This document shows, piece after piece, positions 1-9,140 of a stretch of 64,000 nt of DNA. The translations under genes were made by a program, and so were the position numbers. Under the pieces are notes generated by a model. That model did not search any database. It saw nothing but the letters and a program-made list of their open reading frames with translations, and had not been told where the DNA came from. The DNA comes from Chrysopilus asiliformis (taxonomy: Eukaryota; Arthropoda; Insecta; Diptera; Rhagionidae): positions 66,295,088 through 66,359,087 of the forward strand of contig OZ035960.1 in NCBI GenBank assembly GCA_964034945.1, given 5' to 3'. Numbering within the stretch: the stretch's first letter is position 1; the number at the start of each line of letters is the position of its first letter.

Positions 1-5
1 TCTTA

Positions 6-140
6 TAAAGGGTGGTTAAATTTTAAGGGCCGATGTTGAATGTGAACCACACCTAAACGTCAAGTTTTTTTCTGCATTTCATTTGACATTTCTCAATTTC
101 AGACTAATTCAATTTGAACCATGGAAAGATACACAATCGA
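6..140. repeat. Left 135-bp terminal inverted repeat
   Basis: This is the mirror of 1177-1311. It contains a plus-strand ATG at 121 and the first seven transposase codons (MERYTIE), after which the frame leaves the repeat and stops after about 29 codons. Any promoter in the 5' leader of the transposase is therefore present at both ends of the element. Confidence 0.9.
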
Positions 141-1196
141 ATGGCCGCCGCGACCTCGGCGGCACACCTCCATCCGATGGTCCAAATTTTCGATGACGCT
201 GAGGCATAATTGAGGTTCTATGCCGTTCATGTGCCGAATTATCTCATCCTTTAGCTCTTGAATTGTTGCTGGCTTATCGACGTACACCTTTTCTTTCAAA
301 TAACCCCAAAGAAAGAAGTCCAACGGTGTCAAATCATATGATCTTGGCGGCCAATTGACATCGCCACCACGTGAGATAACACGGCCATTAAATTTGTCGC
401 GCAAAAGAGCGATTGTTTCGGTAGCTGTGTGGCAAGTGGCACCGTCCTGTTGAAACCACATATCGTCCACATCCATATCTTCCAATTCGGGCCATAACAA
501 GTTCGTTATCATCTCACGATAGCGAACACCATTCACAGTAACTGCCTGACCGGCCTCATTTTGGAAAAAATACGGCCCGATGATGCCGCCAGCCCATAAA
601 CCGCACCAAACAGTCACTCTTTGTGGGTGCATTGGTTTTTCGACAATCACTCTTGGATTATTCGCCCAAATGCGGCTGTTCTGCTTATTGACGAATCCAC
701 TGAGGTGAAAATGTGCCTCATCACTGAAGATGATTTTCTTCGAAAATTGATCATCCACTGTTGCTATTTCTTGCCACCATTCTGACCATTGACGACGCTT
801 GAAATGGTCAAGAGGCTTTAGTTCTTGAGTCAATTGCACCTTGTAAGCGTGTAAATGCAAGTCTTTGTGCATAATGTTCATCAACGACGAGCGTGGGAGG
901 TGCAATTGTTGGGCACGACGACGAGTTGAGGTGGACGGCTCTTCCGCCACACTATCGCGAACAGCAGCAATATTTTCTGCAGTACGAGCTGTACGAGCAT
1001 GCACTGGTGTTTTCACATCTCCTACAGACCCGGTTTGCTCAAATTTTTGCACGATTTTTCCGATTGTACGCACATTTGGACGATTAAATTGACCGAAAAA
1101 ATCACGAAGTGCACGATATGCATTTTGATTTGAACGCCCATTTTCATAATAAGCCTGAATAACTTTAACGCGTTGCTCGATTGTGTATCTTTCCAT
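99..1196 (-). CDS. Mariner-like DDD transposase, intact
   Basis: This 365-residue protein should cut and paste its own element at TA targets. The N-terminal third is a helix-turn-helix DNA-binding region (VRTIGKIVQKF, then STSTRRRAQQL), followed by a DDE/D catalytic fold. Visible catalytic blocks are FSDEAHFHLSG (first Asp), FQQDGATCHTA (second Asp) and PRSYDLTPLDFFLWG (third Asp). I count about 36 residues between the second and third Asp, so it is a DDD-type mariner relative and not a Tc1 DD34E. The start ATG lies inside the right inverted repeat. The last 14 or so residues are read from the left inverted repeat and replace the usual short C-terminal tail. There is no stop or frameshift, so it could be active. 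Confidence 0.93.
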   Translation of the reverse strand: MERYTIEQRVKVIQAYYENGRSNQNAYRALRDFFGQFNRPNVRTIGKIVQKFEQTGSVGDVKTPVHARTARTAENIAAVRDSVAEEPSTSTRRRAQQLHLPRSSLMNIMHKDLHLHAYKVQLTQELKPLDHFKRRQWSEWWQEIATVDDQFSKKIIFSDEAHFHLSGFVNKQNSRIWANNPRVIVEKPMHPQRVTVWCGLWAGGIIGPYFFQNEAGQAVTVNGVRYREMITNLLWPELEDMDVDDMWFQQDGATCHTATETIALLRDKFNGRVISRGGDVNWPPRSYDLTPLDFFLWGYLKEKVYVDKPATIQELKDEIIRHMNGIEPQLCLSVIENLDHRMEVCRRGRGGHSIVYLSMVQIELV

Positions 1197-1311
1197 GGTT
1201 CAAATTGAGTTAGTCTGAAATTGAGAAATGCCAAATGAAATGCAGAAAAAAACTTGACGTTTAGGTGTGGTTCACATTCAACATCGGCCCTTAAAATTTA
1301 ACCACCCTTTA
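1177..1311. repeat. Right 135-bp terminal inverted repeat with transposase start
   Basis: This carries the real transposase start (ATG complement at 1194-1196) and its leader. It pairs with 6-140. Confidence 0.9.
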
Positions 1312-1440
1312 TTACGAAGACGAGTCTGTCTTTCCTCGGGGGTTTCGCGCCCAACTACTTTTGCTGCGCGACTTTTATAGTACTGCAATCGCTGAGATTG
1401 TTCTAAAGTAGGAAATACACACTCACTCATGCCCTACAAC
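1312..1440 (-). pseudogene. Fragment with Arg/Glu-rich helicase-type N-terminal repeat
   Basis: On the minus strand an ATG at about 1428 opens a frame reading FPTLEQSQRLQYYKS and then RETPEERQTRLR, up to the point where the mariner-like element inserted. Charged 'ETPEERQxRL' repeats of this kind are typical of the N-terminal part of Helitron/Helentron and Pif1-like proteins in insects. That comparison is from family knowledge, and no catalytic part is visible here. A similar frame (RQRFHLLQETDEQRKQRLKQ) lies at 1880-1975, so this is probably a remnant of a Helitron-type protein. Confidence 0.4.
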
Positions 1441-1915
1441 ATGCTGTCACTCCAAAAGTTGGTTTTGCTACACACGTATCGATCATGCGGTCGGTCTTCA
1501 TTCGTTACCAACTTTTTAAGGAGATAAGGTCGTAATAGAGAATTTGGAATTTGCAAAATGAGAATGAAGCATTTCGAAAAATTCTTCCCACAATGTTTTG
1601 TCTTTGAAAAAAGCCATTTTTATTATTTAATTGCACTTCTAATTGTTTTCTTGAATCCACTTTTTCACTTCCACAGATGTTACTCCTTCAAAAATTTCAC
1701 AAGAATGAACGAATGTCCTACATCACAGCAATACACCTCCGATCATGTTGACCAACCTAAAGCCACGCCCACAAAATCAAAGATAGTTTGATATTTGGCG
1801 ATCATGATCGCCAACACGAGTTTTTGTTGTCCGTCAGCACTACACACGCTCAAATTGGCGTGACAACATGAAATGTTGTAGGGCATGCGTGAGCGTTTAT
1901 TTCCTGCTTAAGACG
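1411..1915. repeat. Imperfect inverted repeat pair (arms about 45 bp)
   Basis: Arms at about 1411-1455 and 1865-1915 share GGAAATA...CATGCCCTACAACAT in inverted orientation. The 410-bp spacer has no coding signal that I recognise. This could be a MITE or the inverted duplication of a gene start. Boundaries and target duplication are unresolved. Confidence 0.5.
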
Positions 1916-1978
1916 CTGCTTACGTTGTTCATCGGTCTCCTGTAGTAGATGGAAACGTTGGCGTACCACTTCCTATAT
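1880..1978 (-). pseudogene. Second Arg/Gln-rich helicase-type fragment
   Basis: The minus-strand frame encodes VVRQRFHLLQETDEQRKQR, similar in style to the fragment at 1312-1440. It is too short to assign alone. It may be the upstream part of the same broken Helitron-like gene, separated by the inverted-repeat segment at 1411-1915. Confidence 0.3.
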
Positions 1979-3050
1979 AATCCGATTTACATGGGGTTTT
2001 CTTTGTTGGATTCGTATTGAACCAGGTAAAAACACTACGGAGTCGAAAATTAGAAATTTCCACCGGAAAAGTCGGAAAATCTTGAAAAACCAAAATTGCA
2101 TACTTTCAGGGGTTGCTGGTGGCAGCGGTTTTCTGGCTTGCAGTTTCAGTAATTTCAAATCAAAAATCCCGATTCTTTTTTCGTTTTGTTGGAAAAGTCG
2201 AGAAAATTTTTGGGGAAAAGCGGGAATATCGGAAAAATTGAAATTTGCATATTGTATGGGATTATGGTATGGAAGGAGAAAATATTGTATTTGGAATTGA
2301 AAAACGGAAAATTTTGTACCTCACAATAATTTTATCGCCAACAGATGGCGTTACGCTCTCAGACTCGCGTTTGACAGCTGGACAATATATTCCCTCTTTC
2401 CTCATTGATGATCGATGCGAAGCGGTTGTTTGTCGATATAGTCGCAAATTATCGCTGTTTTTCCCGAAAGTATTTTATTTTGTGATCAACGAAGTGAATC
2501 GAGGTATTTACTCAGTGACAGGAGGGTAATCAATCTAATATACTTATCAGCGGTCAAAATTTCTCCAACTTAAAATATTATTTTTAGTGGTTTATAAACA
2601 GCCAAATTATACAAAAGTTTTTCGAAAATTGCAAAAAGAATATTGTAAACTAGATTCGTTATTGTGTTGTGGGGTGATTGTGATTTATCCTCAAATTGTA
2701 GCGAAAAACAAGTTTGCATTTTGGATTTTCATTGCATCTTATTTCAAACACTCAAACATACAATTGCACATAATAGGTGTATTGATATACTTTTCCCGCG
2801 TTTAAGCTTTTTCTGTCATAATAAACAATATTTCATTTGTCATTTGAATATAAACAATCGACAGTGCGCGGGTTGCCAGAGACGGATGAATTAAGACACT
2901 AACTATTACTAGCGCCAGTGGTGAAAATTACAAGTTTCAACTATTGCTCAATAAGCAAAACATCTGGAAAAGTTCTTAAAAAGTGCTAATTTAAATTAGA
3001 ACTTTTAACAAGTTATTTTTCTTTATTGACTTAATTAAAGTCGGTGTTAT
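1979..3050. other. Unannotated AT-rich stretch
   Basis: This stretch contains only short frames with no recognisable domain. There is repeated 'GGAAAA(G)TCGG'-type sequence at 2060-2240. No inverted ends, LTRs or RNA genes were seen. Confidence 0.5.
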
Positions 3051-3083
3051 CGGAATTCTTCATTCGGTTTATCGGCGGAAATC

Positions 3084-3257
3084 ATGAGCGCATCTTTGTG
3101 TGGAATCTGCAATTTGGCGACTGACACCTCGGCCGTTGCTTGCGACGGTGTATGTGGCCGTAAGTATCATTCGATTTGCGCCAAAAAAAGGTGTCTGTCT
3201 CGTAGAGATGGCCAGAAGACGTGGATCCGCCTACAACGATCGCCAATAGATCTTTAA
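3084..3257 (+). pseudogene. PHD-finger half of a LINE ORF1 (57 codons)
   Basis: The frame starts at ATG 3084 and encodes CGICNLATDTSAVACDG followed by C..KYHSIC. This is the first half of a PHD/treble-clef zinc finger (C-x2-C, C-x3-C, H-x2-C), known at the N terminus of ORF1 proteins in CR1/Jockey-type LINEs. It stops at TAA 3255-3257. A second copy of the 3' part of this frame lies on the minus strand at about 19480-19600, so this is a dispersed repeat and not a unique host gene. The stop falls directly before GTAAGAAA, so a splice donor is an alternative reading. Confidence 0.55.
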
Positions 3258-3643
3258 GTAAGAAATTTTAGTGAAAAGGAAACTAAAGAAACAATTTGAT
3301 TGACCGTAATGTTACGGGATTTGACTTTCCGTTTGGTGAATTTTGGCATCTTGTACCTAAAAATCAAATTTCACTTGCAACACAACGAACAATGTTTAAT
3401 AGGGCATTTTCATAAATGTACTCGGAACTTACGCAAATTGCACAAAACATTTTCTTCGTAAACTAAACGAATAACAAGTAAACTAAACGAATAACATAAT
3501 CTGGGTTATTTATTAAGAAAAATCTTTTGTGTTATTTGCAGAACTTGAATTTATAAAAACGCCCATAGATAAAAAACAAATAAAAATAAAATAAAATTAC
3601 ACGATAAAAGCAACGAAGCAATTTCAATTTAGAGCAACTAAAA
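3258..3643 (+). mobile_element. LINE 5' leader sequence, upstream part
   Basis: The segment 3545-3643 recurs almost base for base at 12591-12680, just upstream of another copy of the same LINE leader. A 20-bp direct duplication (GTAAACTAAACGAATAACA) is at 3477-3515. No coding is apparent. Confidence 0.5.
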
Positions 3644-3829
3644 ACAGTGTTCAAAACCATGGCCGAATTATACAAGGTCTGTTTGACAGCTCAGTTGCTT
3701 CTGGCTCTGACGTCATCGGCAAGAAATTCTTATATACGATTCAATGGGAATTTTCCCTTTTTAACCTTCCAAAAAGGAAAAGGTTCTCAATTCCACCTGA
3801 ATATTTTTTTTTTTTTAATGTATGTTCAC

Positions 3830-4130
3830 GCCTAACTTTTTACTGGGTTGACCGATTTTGGTCATCCCAAAGAGAAAGTTGTAGAGAAAGTTCCTGGTTG
3901 AACCCCGGTTCGTTCATGGGCAAAAATGGACCATTAGGGGGGGTACCCCCCATACAAACGAAAACGTTTTTTCCGAATTTCTCAAAAACGGTGCATCTTA
4001 TCAAAAAAGTCCAAGAACAAAAATTATTTAGGATATGATTCTACATAAAACTTCCATACATCAAAATCCGATTGGAATAAATTTTAAAAAATCTGATTGG
4101 AAAGTTCGACTTCAAAGTGTAATTATATCC
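3830..4130 (+). repeat. Dispersed repeat R1 ('AGGGGGGGTACCCCCC' family)
   Basis: This contains GGACCATTAGGGGGGGTACC, then a run of phrases ending CATACATCAAAATCCGATTGG. Clear relatives lie at 27830-28210 (same orientation) and 36780-37270 (inverted), with pieces at 13310-13380 and 50176-50265. It is noncoding. Confidence 0.7.
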
Positions 4131-4221
4131 CGCAAGTGGTGGCCATTTTCTGCTTCGCAAATCCGTGCTCTTTCCAAGAAATTTTCCATAACCTTTCGTG
4201 TTATGGCCTTGATTTCACTGC

Positions 4222-5780
4222 GAATGTTGGTTTTCAATTGGCTAATTTCAATAATATTTCATATAAAAATAAAACCGGCTTTAAAAACTGAAAAGAGAAA
4301 AAAGCACTAAAAAGAAAAAAATAATTTCAAACTATGTCCATTAATAGCGTATTTAAAATTCGGCTTTTTTGGAGTGGCGTTAAATTTGCAACTAAAATAA
4401 ATTACATACTTTCTAACCCTTAAGTCTAATCGTTTACATACTTTCTAACCCTTAAGGCAGCGTTTCTCAACCTTTCAGTATTCGCGGCCCAATTTTCAAT
4501 CAAAATTGTCATCGCGCCCCCCCTGCATACAGTAAAGTGTATACAATAATAACGTAATTTGAGTATTTTGGCGCTAAACCTACACTACTACCCTAATTTT
4601 AAACACAAATTACCAAGAAAACAGTAATTTATTGACATTTGGCAACACCAATCCTCAGCGTTGACAAAACAAGAATCTGGTGCCTTTTTATTGCTCTTGC
4701 GTCATTTTTGCGGTTTCGCGAGAATTTGTTTTAACCCTGAAATCACAATGAACGCGAAACCGACGCGAAACTGGCGCAGAAACTGTCACTTAAAAGTTTG
4801 GTTCCCACAAATTGTTTGAAGTGAGCACAGTGAACGTAACCGCAACGCAAAAGTTTGCAAACTTCTAACTTTGCCGCAGAATTCTGCGTTGACAGTTCAT
4901 AAAGTGAGGTTGGAAATATGTCATTCGAGGAAAAATTGATAGCCTTAGTGCAAATAACAAAGATAAATACCAACAAAGCAAATTATCGCTTCAAAATTAT
5001 CCATTTTTGTAATTTTTCCAAGTTTATACCACTTTATATTATGTCACTTGTACTACTTCACGAGCTGCCATTGTGCTCTGCCGCTAGAATTTTGCACTGC
5101 GTGACAGTTCAGAGCGTTGTAGTTGCGTTGGTTTCGCGTTCATTGTGCTCCAAGCGTAAGTTAATAAGTTAATTATTAAATATTATGTCGAAATGTATTT
5201 TGTTTTGAATGTGGGTATGTACTTTCCTTTCAGTCAATTAATAAACTTTTTTTTTTATTTTGTCTTGGATATGCTCGCGCCCCCCTTTAAATGTACTCGC
5301 GCCCCCCTAGGGGGGCGCGCCCCACAGGTTGAGAATCGCTGCCTTAAGGCTAACTAAGAACTAAGATCGACTCCGAAAATTTTGTTGTCAAACAGATTAA
5401 CTATAGACACGGCTCTTAGAAGCACCAAAACTAAGTTCTTTTATGTCCCAAATTGGATTCCCTATTTTTAAGCAATCGCTATAAAAAAGCCCACTGTCTC
5501 ATATGTTACTATTTTTTGTAGAAATCTATCCTATTTTTTGTCTACATGTACAAACTGATTTTGTGCGAAACTTGACAATAGAAATTTTACAACGATTTTA
5601 TTTAGTGTAAATTTAACGCCACTCCAAAAAAGCCGAATTTTAAATACGCTATTAATGGACATAGTTTGAAATTATTTTTTTCTTTTTAGTGCTTTTTTCT
5701 CTTTTCAGTTTTTTTTTAAAGTCGGTTTTATTTTTATATGAAATATTATTGAAATTAGCGCACACACAATCAACATTAGA
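4222..5780. mobile_element. Inverted-repeat element with 175-bp arms, host of a nested hAT
   Basis: Arms at about 4222-4400 and 5600-5780 are near-perfect inverted copies. Both carry the phrases GGAGTGGCGTTAAATTT and CACTAAAAAG. The arms resemble the inverted-repeat pair at 36480-37670 in their AGTCGGTTTT/AAAACCGACTT and TTTTTAGTGC motifs. The centre holds the complete hAT at 4458-5341. There is no protein, so it is a foldback or MITE-type element. Confidence 0.75.
4458..5341. mobile_element. Non-autonomous hAT element (family A), complete with 8-bp TSD
   Basis: The ends are CAGCGTTTCTCAACC and GGTTGAGAATCGCTG, a classical hAT terminus ('CAG..TTCTCAACC' type). CCTTAAGG is duplicated exactly at 4450-4457 and 5342-5349. 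GC-rich 'GCGCCCCCCC' tracts lie just inside both ends. The 884 bp hold no transposase frame. Confidence 0.9.
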
Positions 5781-7267
5781 AAGAATGCACCGATATTTCT
5801 TGCCGATGACGTAGCAAAATGGTGGCTGTTAAAAAGCAACCAGCAGACCTGTGTTTAATTCGGCCATGCGATCGATGCACATTTTTCCTTCTCCCCCCAA
5901 GTAAAGATCGAAATTGTTTCTTTTTAAGTTTTCCGCTCTTGTTCAAAGCGGTTTGTATGCTTTGAATAAAAATGAATGAAAGGTTCGAGCGATGGCTGCT
6001 GTTGGGTATGATGCACACACACATACAAGTATGCATTTCATTAGTAAGAGAGCGATATCTCGGTCCCAGCATTAAAGTTGTGTTCTCAAAGCAAATTAAA
6101 ACCATAATTTTTTCTCGTTCTTTGGAGCGTTTTACTGAAATTCTGAATTTCGTTTTCTCGAGAGTGATTATTGTTTTCAATTTTTTTCAATTCCTCCAAA
6201 GCGAATTGAACCGAAATAATATGAATAGCCAGAATCAGAACAACCCATTTAGAGAAGAGAAACAATCAAGTTCTATATGAGATTCAATACACACAAAGAA
6301 AGCATAAAAAGAGTATACATGTGAAATCTGTACTGCAAGCAGCAGACACAGCATAACAGCGGAGTAAAAATTTTGATTTTGCTTTTTAAAAACATAATTG
6401 AACATAGTTTAACATAACAAAATACCCTATACAATGCTTTAATGTAGCCCTCATCTTATAAAACAGGTTTTGTTCAGATATCACCACAAACTATCGAGTT
6501 TCATCGATTGCAAATTTGTTATCATGGCAGCAAGCCGATTTTCTAATTTGTACCCCCATTACCAAAATCCAAGACGTATCCACGTCAAAACAAGAGCTTC
6601 GAACATCAAGAGCAGTTTCACATGCTCCGAGTGCACGGAAATTAAGCCCTGTCACATTATGCGGTTTTTACATTGCATTAATGAAAGGGTCGAGATCGCA
6701 GAGGCTACAAATAATAATGTTTTGCGGCAGTTGGATTTTATCGCGGACAGAGTAAAATTGTTGGTCGACAACTGAGCTGCTCTGGTGGATACCGCTGAGG
6801 AACTGAGGGCTTTAGCCGAAAAATTGACGTCGAGAACTGAGGACTTGAAAATGCATGATCAACTTAACCACCTTCTAGACAAAACTAAGAGCTCAAATGC
6901 CAAATTATCTGCAATTATGGACTCAATTTCGGATTTCACAACTTGCTCCGATTCTGAACATGAAAGTTGCCGTAGCAGTAATCCTCCGACACAGTTTACG
7001 GAATCATTAAAATCAATGCAGCACAACATCGATTTAAGACTTTCTGCGATGGAAGAGATATTTTCAAACGCGAACAAGCCTAAGGAAGTGAGTGATCTCT
7101 ATTCTGAGATAGCCAGGACTGGCGATACCCAAGGTCAGACGCTGAACGGGAACTCAATCAATCCAATCGTTTCAAATCCATCTGGATTGGAGGTAGTGCC
7201 ACGCAACAAGGCGGTTTTCCTGTCACACCTTGCCCCGTCAACTACCGCAGAACAGATACTGGACCAC

Positions 7268-8852
7268 CAGGGGCGTGGCGTCATTGGATGCAAGGGATGC
7301 ATTGCATCCCTTACAAATCTCATAAAAATATTGGTAACTGAGTTTTTAAGTTGAAACATTTTTTTTTCAAAATTCGATCATAATTAAGTTTGAGTTTATT
7401 GTTAGAGTTACTGTTTTGTGCCCTTTGTAGCTTCAATACAACTTAGAGTTACTGTTTTGTGCCGTTTGTAGCTTCAGTACGGCACCAAATGCATTTTATC
7501 ATACAGTCGTGATATATTCAACCGCGAATGCCTTTAAAAAAGAGAGAATTTCTTAACTTGCCTTTGAAACTGTGTGGAAGCAGAAATTATTGTTGCATCT
7601 ATGAGTTTTGTACGAAGAGAGATCAAACTAAACTTTAAGAGATGAGAACCTATGTTAACGACTGGAGATAAGAGATAATGTGGATGCAAAATAAAAATTG
7701 CTTCCACCTCAGCAGAAGTCAAATTATTTTGCGCTTTTATTTAAATAACTAAAAAACTAAGATCCGTATTTAAAAAGTTTTTTTTGGAGGACATTTAGAT
7801 GATTTTGTTTTGAGTAATTCTATATCTAATATTCATACCTTTTTGAAGAAAAAATACGCGGTTTTCGCGTTTAAAAAAGCCATTCCAAAAATAAATTCTT
7901 TCGGGCGATCATTTCTCTTTTGCCTCGTAATGTCATATGCAACAGGAATAGGTGAAATAAGCAATTCGAATCGTTGCTTCCAAGTGAAAAAAAGTAAAAA
8001 AAAATGCATTAAGGCAAATTGGTAGTAGCGTTTCTACATGCGTAGTGAGTATTGTCTTAAATTGTTTATTTATTAGCGTGTTTTTTTATTGTGTGATTTT
8101 TGTAATTTCAATAGTTTGGTAAAAATGGCAGATTGTTGTGTAATCGATAGCTTATTAAAACAATCATTTAGTTCGCGCTCTTTTTCTGAAAAACAAAATA
8201 TTCTTGATCGCGGGAGACCAAAACCAAAGTTAAATATAACAACAGTAAATAAAAGTTGTATGAGACGATTTTCGGTCAAAGTTTACGAAGATTTTAATTG
8301 GCTTTGCGGTTGTACAAATAAGCAAAAGTTATTTTGTTGGCCTTGTTCACTTTTTTCGAAGGATAACAACGTTTGGCAATCTGTAAGTTACAGCGATTTA
8401 AATAATTTTCATAAAGCTGTTTAATTCTTTTCAGAATTAACAATTCTGAGTTAAGAACGATCTTGGTGTATCCGGGTTTATGCGGACAATCGTAAATATT
8501 TTATTTTAAAACAGTATTTTTTATACAAAAAGATCTTTAATTTACTTTTTCTCTCGATTCGGATATATAAGTGTCTCGAATTAAAAACAAACACATTATA
8601 ATTTCGTAGTCTGGGGATCAAAGATCGGATGAATTTTTCATAATCATTTTCATAATCATAAAGTACAAGTTATTTTAATATTTTAAACTTTTTATTATTT
8701 TATTTTCATTCATTTAAGTAGCTAACGAGAGATGCATTTTTTCACAACACAAAAAATACCTTTATTAATAACATAAAAACCTTAAGTTGGCAATTAAATT
8801 CCAAAAAATTAAAATTTGCATCCCTAGCTTCAAAACTCACGCCACGCCCCTG
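7268..8852 (+). mobile_element. hAT element (family C), internally deleted, 8-bp TSD
   Basis: The ends are CAGGGGCGTGGCGT and its complement at 8839-8852. TGGACCAC is duplicated at 7260-7267 and 8853-8860. It carries only the N-terminal part of a transposase (8125-8424). A 36-bp internal direct duplication sits at about 7402-7480. The remaining sequence is AT-rich and noncoding. It is probably immobile without an outside transposase. Confidence 0.93.
8125..8424 (+). pseudogene. N-terminal TTF-type zinc finger of a hAT transposase
   Basis: This is the first 100 codons of a ZMYM1/TTF-type hAT transposase. The DNA-binding finger is visible as NWLCGCTNKQKLFCWPCSLF followed by VWQSVSYSDLNNFHKAV, where the frame stops. 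A full-length family member would continue for 500 residues or more through the RNase H-like domain and hAT dimerisation region, all missing here. The ATG at 8125 is used. The frame is open further upstream but without another ATG. This is a truncated gene in an internally deleted element. Confidence 0.8.
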
Positions 8853-9140
8853 TGGACCACATCAAGGCATTTCACGGAAATTCTCCAGATTTTAATTCAA
8901 TTAAATGCTTTAAGTTGAATTCAAAGAATCGTCCCCCTCAGGAGGCGAGAATATCATCGTTCAAAGTGATCACGCCCGAAGTTTTCTTTAAGAGTCTTTG
9001 TAACTGCAACTTTTGGCCGGTCGGAACATTCGTCAAGGAATTCATACCTCGCCAGCCAGCTCGTATAGCGTCTTTTCCGATGGATCATCCAATAGTACCA
9101 GCGGTATAACTAATCATTATAATCATTGTAAGACTTTCAA

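Larger units (their letters stand above)
6..1311 (-). mobile_element. Mariner-superfamily DNA transposon, apparently complete
   Basis: The element has two nearly perfect inverted ends of about 135 bp (6-140 and 1177-1311; I see two mismatches) that begin TAAAGGGTGG. TTA flanks both sides, which fits the TA-containing target of the IS630/Tc1/mariner superfamily. The interior is almost entirely one transposase frame on the minus strand. Removing the element and one TTA rejoins an open minus-strand frame at 1312. Inverted ends of this length are much longer than the roughly 30 bp usual for mariner, and they reach into the coding region. Family assignment rests on the transposase. The exact subfamily is not determined. 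Confidence 0.9.
3644..6215. mobile_element. Non-autonomous hAT element (family B), interrupted and right end lost
   Basis: The left terminus CAGTGTTCAAAAC at 3644 is identical to the terminus of the complete family member at 20060-21344. Internal sequence shared with that copy occurs at about 5870-6200. Within the element, 3656-3735 is an inverted copy of 5798-5868. LINE leader sequence resumes near 6220, so the hAT sits inside the LINE 5' region (flank ACTAAAA). The expected right terminus GTTTTGAACACTG is missing. No transposase is present. Confidence 0.6.
6524..9109 (+). pseudogene. LINE ORF1 protein, split by a hAT insertion
   Basis: ORF1 encodes a putative RNA-binding protein of the LINE ribonucleoprotein. 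The ATG at 6524 is chosen because the same MAAS(R/Q)FSNLYPH start is conserved in the copy at 13212. The coding parts are 6524-7267 and 8861-9109. A zinc-finger tail (FTCSECTEIKPC), a predicted coiled-coil stretch with many Leu/Glu (about residues 60-180) and a C-terminal block (SSFKVITPEVFFKSL, then FWPVGTFVKEF) are visible. TGA at 6773-6775 is an in-frame nonsense codon. The hAT and its 8-bp duplication interrupt between DH and IKAFHG, and codon phase is kept across the insertion. It is non-functional as it stands. Confidence 0.7.

Noticed and set aside
3647..3835. 62-codon frame starting next to a hAT terminus
   Set aside because: Noncoding hAT arm; its inverted twin at 5798-5868 is not open.
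5776..6180. 134-codon minus-strand frame
   Set aside because: Lies in a non-autonomous hAT family B segment whose other copies do not keep the frame.
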